Source: Bathymodiolus brooksi (lineage: Eukaryota > Mollusca > Bivalvia > Mytilida > Modiolidae). From it: 64,000 bases of DNA. The notes beneath the pieces were generated by a model that was not told the DNA's origin, ran no database searches, and saw only the letters and a list, made by a program, of their open reading frames with translations. Where the stretch lies: NCBI GenBank assembly GCA_963680875.1, contig OY804579.1, forward strand, positions 51,226,036 through 51,290,035, read 5' to 3'. The translations under genes were made by a program, and so were the position numbers. Positions 57,474 to 64,000 of this stretch are shown one piece after another (within the stretch, counting starts at the first letter, position 1; each line of letters begins with the position of its first letter).

Positions 57474-58581
57474 CTACAAGAGTGCAGTGAGTATGATTGA
57501 TATATAACAATTTACCATGCACATATTAAATACAGATGAAATAGAAAATGAAGAAAAGAAGATGGTTAAATATTGAAAATTATAGAAAATAGTTGCTACA
57601 AATTTTGTCAACATAATAGGCAGTCCTCGAAACGAAAATTTGAATTTACTGGTCCGAATCAAATTCTTGAATATATTTTTATGTAGTTCTAAATAAAAAC
57701 TGAAAAATTTACTGATCCGAACAAAGTTTTATTGGTCTTTGGCCAGAAGGTTGGTGCTTATCTTGAGGACTGCATAGGTAAGATTGTTTATCAGTGATTT
57801 AAAATGTCTTGAAATTTAAGGATATCTAATACAGCGCTGCCTAAATTGACTTTTATATCATGAACTCCACAAGATATTCCAGAGTTATTTCCGCTGGCTA
57901 AGCTTCGGAAGTGCCATCACTAGCCAGTTCGGCTATTAAACAAATCTAAGATTCCATTTCACACTTTGTGCTTATGAAATCTCAATTTTTGATAAATTTT
58001 ACTCTGAATTCTTAATCAATGATTTTTTGTAGAACCTTTCAAAAAGAAATCTTTTATCTCAATATTGCCATTAAACTTCCATACAAAACATTTAACTTTG
58101 TTCTGATGACAATTTTTGGAATGAAATAATTTTAAAAAAGTGAAGTCATATGACAGGGATTTTCTTTTAAAGAACTGTCAAACACAAAAGTCTTGATATG
58201 GAAATTTAACATGCAAACAGTCAATTTAATTTGTAGGCATGAGAGATCAATACACTTGAGATTAAAAATATCTACAAACAATTAAATAAACAATCAAGTT
58301 CCTTCAAGACGAAATATTTTGTATTTGTTTACCACTGGATTTTTTTTTAATCATTCAATACTCTTAATGGACAGAAATAGCACTAATTACAAATGCAAGT
58401 TTTTTCAGAAAAATATAGCAAAAGATTTTTGCTAGTTTCATGCAAGCCTTTTTACATACATTTCTAAATTGCAAAGAAATTAGTGCTCCTAATATTTGTC
58501 CAAAGCAGTTTTTGTCAGTCAATGGCGTAGACTGAATATCAATAGAGCAATCAATTCAGTGTGTCTATGCTGAGAAATATA
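57474..58581. other. Intron, no recognised feature
   Basis: The stretch is AT-rich. I see no exon or repeat pair. Confidence 0.4.
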
Positions 58582-60449
58582 CAGTCAAACCTGTATTAAG
58601 AGGTCACCTTTAGGACAAAGAAAAAGTGGTCTTTTAAGGTAGCACTATACAAAGATTTTTTTCCTCCAATCTTCCATCTGAAAACAGCTGTAACTTTCTT
58701 AATATTGCATCAAAATTAACAAATGAGGTACCATTTGAAAGAAGAAAGATATATCTTTCCACTGATTATAATATTATGATTATGCAACAATTACATAATT
58801 AATTATTATACAATTAATTGCAAAATCTTGATGTGTGCACTTGACCAAAATTAGCTGTTTCATGTTTATTCAAATGGTAAAACTTTTTACAATTTCTTAA
58901 TCAACACAGCATGACCTCCAAAACCTGGTCTCAGATTTTTCCTGTGATGTTTCAATCTCTCTTAAAGCCCCATTATGTGTATACAGCTTGACGTCATAAG
59001 ATTTCACCAAATTTAATTGTGTGTAGAATTTGTTCTATTAAGGTAGCACTATACAAAGATTTTTTCCCTCCAATCTTCCATCTGAAAACAGCTGTAACTT
59101 TCTTAATATTGCATCAAAATTAACAAATGAGGTACGATTTGAAAGAATAAAGATATATCTTTCCACTGATTATAATATTATGATTATGCAACAATTACAT
59201 AATTAATTATTATGCAATTAGTTGCAAAATATTGATGTGCACACTTGACCAAAATTAGCTGTTTCATGTTTATTCAAATGGTAAAACTTTTTACAATTTC
59301 TTAATCAACACAGCATGACCTCCAAAACCTTGTCTCAGATTTTTCCTGTGATGTTTCAATCTCTCTTAAAGCCCCATTATGTGTATACAGCCTGACTTCA
59401 TAAGATTTCACCAACTTTAATTGTGCGTAGAATTTGTTCTATTAATTCTATCAGAAATCCGAGACACGGTTGTGCAGATAATAGGTCTAAGAACAACATA
59501 TACTAAAACCAAGCCTCTAGGGGTACCAATGCAGGAGCTAATTTCATTCAAAGTCGACATTTTATGTCAAAAATTGTAGTGGAAAAATCAAAAAAATTGT
59601 AATTTTCCTCTTTGTACCCCATTTTCTTGAATAAAAGTCACAAATGTGCCATGAGAACACTTCAGGATTGACCTTGAATCATAAATCAACAATGATTTGA
59701 CCAGAAAGATAGAATTTCTTCACACAAACTCTAAATATAGCTGGAAAATGCACAACCTGTGCAGCAAACACATGAAATTGGCGGGAGAAGTTACATCACT
59801 CAGACCTTACTGGAGGTTAACTGCCTACTGATAAGGTCAAAACTCCACCTCCACTGACAAGACGTGAACCACTAATTATAACAGGAATCACCTGGAACCT
59901 TAGTTTGCTCATTATGTGTATTCTTCCCTTTTAGTTGGATTTTACTAAATGAAAATTATACATTAGATATTTTGAAATAAATTCCATTGCAAATAACTAA
60001 TTTATTTCTTTTGGTATTGATGAAAAGTTAGCTACATCCATGCTGCTTTCCCCTTCATTTAATGGAATCTTCCACAAAAATGGTCAGTGGTCATAAAACT
60101 ATCAAATTATCCAATAGATAAACAATTAAGGACGCCCACTTGTTTTTATCATCTCTGATTCAAGCACATGTGTTTGTTTACAAAACTAATTAAAGGTAAT
60201 GCTCATTAATGGTACATCATATCTGAATTATTTTTTCACCTGTGTATCAAGAATATTATAATAAAATAAAAATTGATTAAAAAAATTTTGATAAAAAATA
60301 TCAATTTTTGTATAGTGCTACCTTAAGACAGGTGACATCTTTAAAGATGTTCAATTCATATGAAATTTTCTATGACATGACAAGAAAATAGTGACCTTTT
60401 AATACAGGTGACTGCTTAAAAGAGGTGACCGCATGGGCAGGTTTGACCG
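58582..60449. mobile_element. TA-flanked MITE carrying an inserted element
   Basis: The ends cagtcaaacctgtattaaga and gggcaggtttgaccg are inverted and flanked by TA (58580-58581, 60450-60451). Without the insert (58638-60322 plus one TTAA) about 180 bases remain, close to the 184 bases of the family member at 28481-28664. Confidence 0.8.
58638..60322. mobile_element. TTAA-flanked element nested in the MITE, with internal duplication
   Basis: The ends GGTAGCACTATACAAAGATT and its complement ending GTATAGTGCTACC are flanked by TTAA (58634-58637, 60323-60326). The first about 400 bases are duplicated in tandem, including the TTAA (second start 59042). TTAA targets suggest piggyBac-type mobilisation, but the terminal bases are not the usual piggyBac CCY and there is no transposase. 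Confidence 0.82.
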
Positions 60450-60635
60450 TACATGCTTCAAACAATGTGCTGTTTATCATGCATCAGACCAATAATACAG
60501 GTTTATTTCGAATCATGGATATGTATCTGCCACATTTAGTCAAAACCCATTCTATATAGTGGCTTAAAAGGTCTATCTTTGTTACCATTTTCAAGGGAGA
60601 TAATCAGAAATCAACTGGCAAATAGAAATTCTTAC

Positions 60636-60704
60636 CTCAAATGGACTTGGTGCAGATTGAGGTCTTTTTGTTGATCTTGGAGGCATTATCCCATCTACAG
60701 CTTC
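60636..60704 (-). CDS. PLAT/ankyrin gene exon, basic Pro/Ser segment
   Basis: This exon is 69 bases and 23 codons in phase 0 on both sides. The peptide begins EAVDGIMPPRSTKRPQSAPS. It has clean borders (ttttacag and GAG|gtaag). A disordered linker is likely. Confidence 0.78.
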
Positions 60705-60984
60705 CTGTAAAAAGTACAGAAAGCAAATGCTAATTATATTACTTACATGTGCCATTATCAAATGTCATATATGGAAAACCAAAATTGTGACTTCATACAT
60801 TGTAATATCGTGACACAAAGTAATGTACTGCATCATGATCACCATTTGTGACATAAATTATTGCATAGCATTGAAGTCACCATTAATGAAAATCATTCTA
60901 TACATATAAACAGAAGTTTTTGCATAAAGATGCAATTTTTTACATAGAAATCACTCTTGAAAAAGTGACAATAAATTACAGGGT

Positions 60985-61115
60985 TATGGAGTTTAACGCC
61001 ACTTTCAACAATATTTCAGTTATATTGTGGCGGTCCGTTTTATTGGCGGAGGAAACCGGGGTACCCGGAGAAAATCACTGACCTGTCGCAAGTCACTCAC
61101 AAACTTTATCACATA
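60985..61115 (-). mobile_element. Main SINE, tail and body, minus orientation
   Basis: Holds ttatggagtttaacgccact, ttatattgtggcggtccgtt and gcggaggaaaccggggtac in complement order. The head is absent. Confidence 0.83.
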
Positions 61116-61420
61116 ATGAACAACAAATTATAACGATTGGTTCTACACATAAATACTTCAGATGATACTGACATAGTTCTATACTAATTATATTATTTTC
61201 ATTGACTACAATAGAAAATACAACTACATTGTATTGTTTGTGTGTTTTTTCATCACTGTTCCAATTATCAATATTTGCATAACTTTTAGATCAAGTATTA
61301 CATAGAATGATCAATATTTTTAACATTGTCCTACAAAACAATATTTCCATAAAAACTCTTCAACAACTGTGTACATGTATTAAACCAGAATACAAATATT
61401 ATCAATAAATCCTAACTTAC

Positions 61421-61529
61421 AGTTGCCATTAGTATTTTTGTAGCTGCTGTCACTAATCGTTGTGCCTCTCCTTTTGACATGCTTCGTGCAGGTACGCTTC
61501 TTAACTGAGGCCATCCTCCTTTCAATGGT
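61421..61529 (-). CDS. PLAT/ankyrin gene, first exon seen
   Basis: The acceptor is atttcag and the donor is ACT|gtaag. There are 109 bases: one base finishing a codon from an upstream exon not found, then 36 codons (PLKGGWPQLRSVPARSMSKG, then EAQRLVTAATKILMAT). No domain is recognised. It ends on a codon boundary. Confidence 0.75.
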
Positions 61530-61599
61530 CTGAAATAAAAATTATGTTTTAATTTTTTGAAAATTGAGGATGTTTCAATCATTCACCAAAAAAAAAAGA

Positions 61600-61725
61600 G
61601 TGAGTGAGTAAAGCAACAAATACCTATTTTATAGTCTTTGGTTTGACCTGATCGGTGCTCGAACCCACGATCTACTGCACTCAAGGCGAGCACGCTAACC
61701 ATTACACCAATGATGCGGTTATCCA
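61600..61725 (-). mobile_element. Second SINE family, head
   Basis: On the minus strand it reads ttggtgtaatggttagcgtg, ctcgccttgagtgcagtaga and gtgggttcgagcaccg: a tRNA-like A-box region and a good B-box (gggttcgagc). It is 5' sequence only. Confidence 0.78.
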
Positions 61726-61784
61726 AAAAGAAAAAAAAAGAAAAAAAATATTCAAAAATTATTAAAGTCTGTGAAACAGTTTCC

Positions 61785-61858
61785 TCAACCAATTAAACTG
61801 ACCACCATGATATAACTGAATGATTGTTGAAAGTGGCATTAAACACCATAACCATAAA
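61785..61858 (+). mobile_element. Main SINE, tail fragment
   Basis: The segment accaccatgatataactgaa through taaacaccataaccataaa is present. Confidence 0.75.
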
Positions 61859-62095
61859 TTTATTGTTACTGAGAAATGACGTAATCACTAAATCTTGATA
61901 CAAACTCCACATACATGGTAGTAAATGAAGTATGAAAATTAGGTAAAGATCAAATGGTTGAATGAACATTTCCACTGTAGACTTGTAGTGGTCATCTCTT
62001 ATGATTAATCCTTCAATTAATGTACTAACACATCTATTAACAACAATGTGACAAAAATTGGCTGAAATCAATGGACTATGAGGATGTGGTCAAGG

Positions 62096-62096
<1 letters not shown>

Positions 62097-62126
<30 letters not shown>
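62097..62126. repeat. (TA)n microsatellite
   Basis: Fourteen or so uninterrupted TA dinucleotides. Confidence 0.95.
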
Positions 62127-62179
62127 CGTCTGAAAATTAAACCAAACAGTGTTAGAATTAGATTTTAGAGCTGTCAAAT

Positions 62180-62285
62180 TTTTGTTCTTCCCTCGACGGG
62201 ATTTGAACCCACACCATTGTTACACTGCAGCACCATTCGCTTAGCCTTACGTCCAGCGCCCTAGACCACTCGACTACATACACTC
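62180..62285 (-). mobile_element. tRNA-derived SINE head or tRNA pseudogene
   Basis: On the minus strand, gtagtcgagtggtctagggc (A-box-like) is followed about 55 bases later by gtgggttcaaatcccgtcga, a consensus B-box (GGTTCAAATCC). The acceptor stem does not pair well and the middle part is irregular, so it is not called a functional tRNA. Confidence 0.65.
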
Positions 62286-62411
62286 CACAATAAACATGAA
62301 AATCATGAAAATTTGATGCAAAATCAACAAAAAAAACCTGAAATAGTTTATACTGACTGCCACGATATATTTTATTATGAACTAGTATCACTGTGAGCAC
62401 AGCTCACTAAG

Positions 62412-62944
62412 ATATACCCCCTGCTCCCCACATCTGTCCAACCTATTTCCATAACCAAAACATTACTGATTGTTCTGACCAAAAATGAAAGGGACCCTCC
62501 TCTCTTCACCGGTAAGCTGCTGATAAAATTTCAAAACATTCTGAGAAACACTACTCAAGTTATCATACACCATAGGGTAAAAATCCTATTTTCCGTCATA
62601 TTATAACTCTGGAACGGCAAAAGTGAAAATCGTCAAAAATGAAAGGGATCCTCCTCTCTTCACCGGTAAAATTGATAAAATTTCAAAACATTATGAGAAA
62701 CACTACTCAAGGGTAAAAATCCTATTTTCCATCATATCAAGTCCAATAACTCTGGAACGGCAAGAGTGAAAATCGTCAAAAAAGAAAGGGATCCTCCTCT
62801 CTTCACCAGTAAACAGCTGATAAAATTTGAAAAGATTCTAAGAAACATAACTCAAGTTATCGTACAACATAGGATTTGTCTACAGACGGACGGACATGGT
62901 GAAACCAGTATACCGCCCTACAACTTCGTTGCGGGGGGTATAAA
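62412..62944. mobile_element. Element with three about 148-bp monomers, TATACCCCC ends
   Basis: The left end gatataccccctgctcccc and right end gttgcggggggtataaat are inverted-like. Monomers carry aaaaatgaaagggatcctcc, tctcttcaccggtaa, aaaatttcaaaacattctga and ctctggaacggcaa. Before the right end lies acagacggacggac. Confidence 0.78.
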
Positions 62945-62985
62945 TATTGTTGAAAGTGGCGGTAAACACCATAAACCAAACCTGA
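62940..62985 (+). mobile_element. Main SINE, tail fragment
   Basis: The segment aatattgttgaaagtggcgg followed by taaacaccataaaccaaacc abuts the preceding element. Confidence 0.7.
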
Positions 62986-63447
62986 AATAGTCTATTGACT
63001 CTCTAATATTATTTTTTTCATTTTGGCAATATGTACATGTTAAATATTTATCCGATATTGTTTTGATTTACAACATACAGAAAACAAAAACACAACTACA
63101 AATTGCTTTTTATCATGCAAGGAGAACAATTATTACCTTTATATGGATAAGAAATTAAAGAGTTTATGTAATTCTACATTAATTATTCTTTTCTTATTAC
63201 ATGGTAAAACATAATTAATATGCTTTAAAATTAGATTTTAATTTTCTTTCAGTAATCTTAATTCCCTTTGGACGAAAATTAAAACCCAGAATATAACCTT
63301 TAGTATTATTGTACCGATCTGTAAAATATTTACCTACTAGGACTTGATTTGATTTTATATAAAAAAAAAAAAAAAAAAAAACTGAAGGAGAAAACATTTG
63401 ACAAAATATCATATACAGCACCAATAAAATAAAAAAAACAAAATATA

Positions 63448-63506
63448 CCATACTGTCGGAACAGTTCGAAAATCCAATAGAAAAATCGTAGAAAGAGGCA
63501 AAATAG
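63448..63506. repeat. Dispersed repeat pair (with 56650-56705)
   Basis: The blocks gtcggaacagttcgaaaatc and gtagaaagaggcaaaat match the other copy. Confidence 0.55.
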
Positions 63507-63580
63507 ATACCCCTAACACACAAATACATGACTGTTCACTTTCATGGCTTAGTACAGGCACTTTAATAAAAAGTGGTGGG

Positions 63581-63687
63581 GTTAATCTCAATCTAATTAA
63601 AATTCTATCTTTGTTTACTCCCGACTATGCGCGACAACAAAACCGGGGAGCAATTAAAGATCGAATTTTAATTAGATTGAGTTAATC
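63581..63687. repeat. Palindrome with 25-base arms
   Basis: The left arm gttaatctcaatctaattaa and its complement at the right (attagattgagttaatc) surround about 55 bases including gactatgcgcgacaacaaaa. Confidence 0.8.
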
Positions 63688-64000
63688 TAGTTTTATGAGA
63701 GAATAAAATTAAACAAAACAATGAGTATTTTTTTTCTTAAAATAGAGATACGTGTACATGTATAAATCAGAATTTATTTTTACATTGTTTCCGGAGGAGG
63801 AATCGTAGATACAAGAGGATAATTAAACTGTTATGGAAGATACCAATAATGGATAAATCAATTCTTATAATGAAGGCCATGGCATGTCATATCTAATACA
63901 TGACTTCAGTAATGATCTCTATGACGGTTGGATGGACTATTGGTGTAAAATACCAATTTTAACAATAGTTTAGTTTTTTCATTAATTTTGTCATTTTTGT

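Larger units (their letters stand above)
31512..61529 (-). other. PLAT-domain plus ankyrin-repeat gene, C-terminal part, sixteen exons
   Basis: Sixteen GT-AG exons on the minus strand join with consistent codon phase into about 729 residues ending in TGA (complement of 31512-31514). In order, the protein has a basic, Pro/Ser-rich region, a PLAT/LH2 domain (exons 48092-47910, 46079-46001, 43144-42992), a Ser-rich acidic linker (42086-41626), about five ankyrin repeats (41121-37547) and an acidic tail. PLAT domains bind lipids or proteins, and ankyrin repeats bind proteins. Possible relatives are LOXHD1-like or RP1-type (doublecortin) proteins, but no such N-terminal domain is visible. The 5' exons were not found in the window. 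Confidence 0.88.
61530..64000. other. Upstream of the first exon seen; no further exon found
   Basis: An upstream exon ending in two bases of a codon is required by the phase of the 61421-61529 exon. I searched this stretch for donor-flanked open segments on the minus strand and found none that is convincing, so the missing exon is probably beyond the window. Confidence 0.4.

Noticed and set aside
62180..62285. Functional tRNA gene on the minus strand
   Set aside because: The B-box is good, but the acceptor stem and anticodon arm do not form properly and the length is too great; it fits a SINE head better.
63215..63529. Possible upstream exon of the PLAT/ankyrin gene ending at GTAG|gtaaat near 63331
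   Set aside because: The frame consists mainly of a translated homopolymer (poly-Phe), no acceptor gives a sensible segment, and phase support is lacking.

Overview
The window is nuclear DNA from an invertebrate animal, most likely a mollusc (bivalve or gastropod). It is AT-rich, its genes are cut by GT-AG introns, and it is packed with short non-autonomous transposons, tRNA-derived SINEs, minisatellites and a patch of TTAGGG telomere-type repeat. There are no bacterial-style operons. Most long open frames are artefacts of tandem repeats, and the real coding sequence lies in exons of 45 to 461 bases. I joined these exons by hand from splice sites, codon phase and protein motifs.

Two genes are supported. 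On the plus strand, positions 4833-15000 carry the last four coding exons of a TMC (transmembrane channel-like) gene. The exon phases match at every junction and give about 159 C-terminal residues ending in TAA at 14998-15000. Earlier exons lie to the left of the window, so the 4.4-kb 27-bp satellite at positions 1-4444 is probably intronic. On the minus strand, positions 61529-31512 carry sixteen phase-compatible exons, about 729 residues and a stop codon. They encode the C-terminal part of a protein with a PLAT/LH2 domain, a long Ser-rich acidic linker and about five ankyrin repeats. Its 5' end was not found and probably lies beyond 64000. The two genes converge, and 15.6-31.5 kb between them looks intergenic.

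The rest is repeats. Tandem arrays include the 27-bp satellite (with a 2,563-bp higher-order duplication), six 86-bp copies (17959-18474), a 50-bp minisatellite (46494-47947), 47-bp units (53125-53402) and 93 copies of a 22-bp unit (54435-56480). A SINE family with a tRNA-like head and a shared 3' body occurs about seventeen times. Small terminal-inverted-repeat elements include a Harbinger-like element with TAA target duplications, several with TA duplications, a TTAA-flanked element nested in a TA-flanked one, and three fold-back elements whose ends are built of short sub-repeats. Long imperfect palindromes recur across the window.

The most notable observation is the 50-bp minisatellite. 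Each unit is a copy of the end of a PLAT-domain exon plus its splice donor, so about 29 donor-like sites sit in a row directly after that exon. No previously undescribed gene system is evident. The novelty lies in repeat biology and in the PLAT plus ankyrin architecture.
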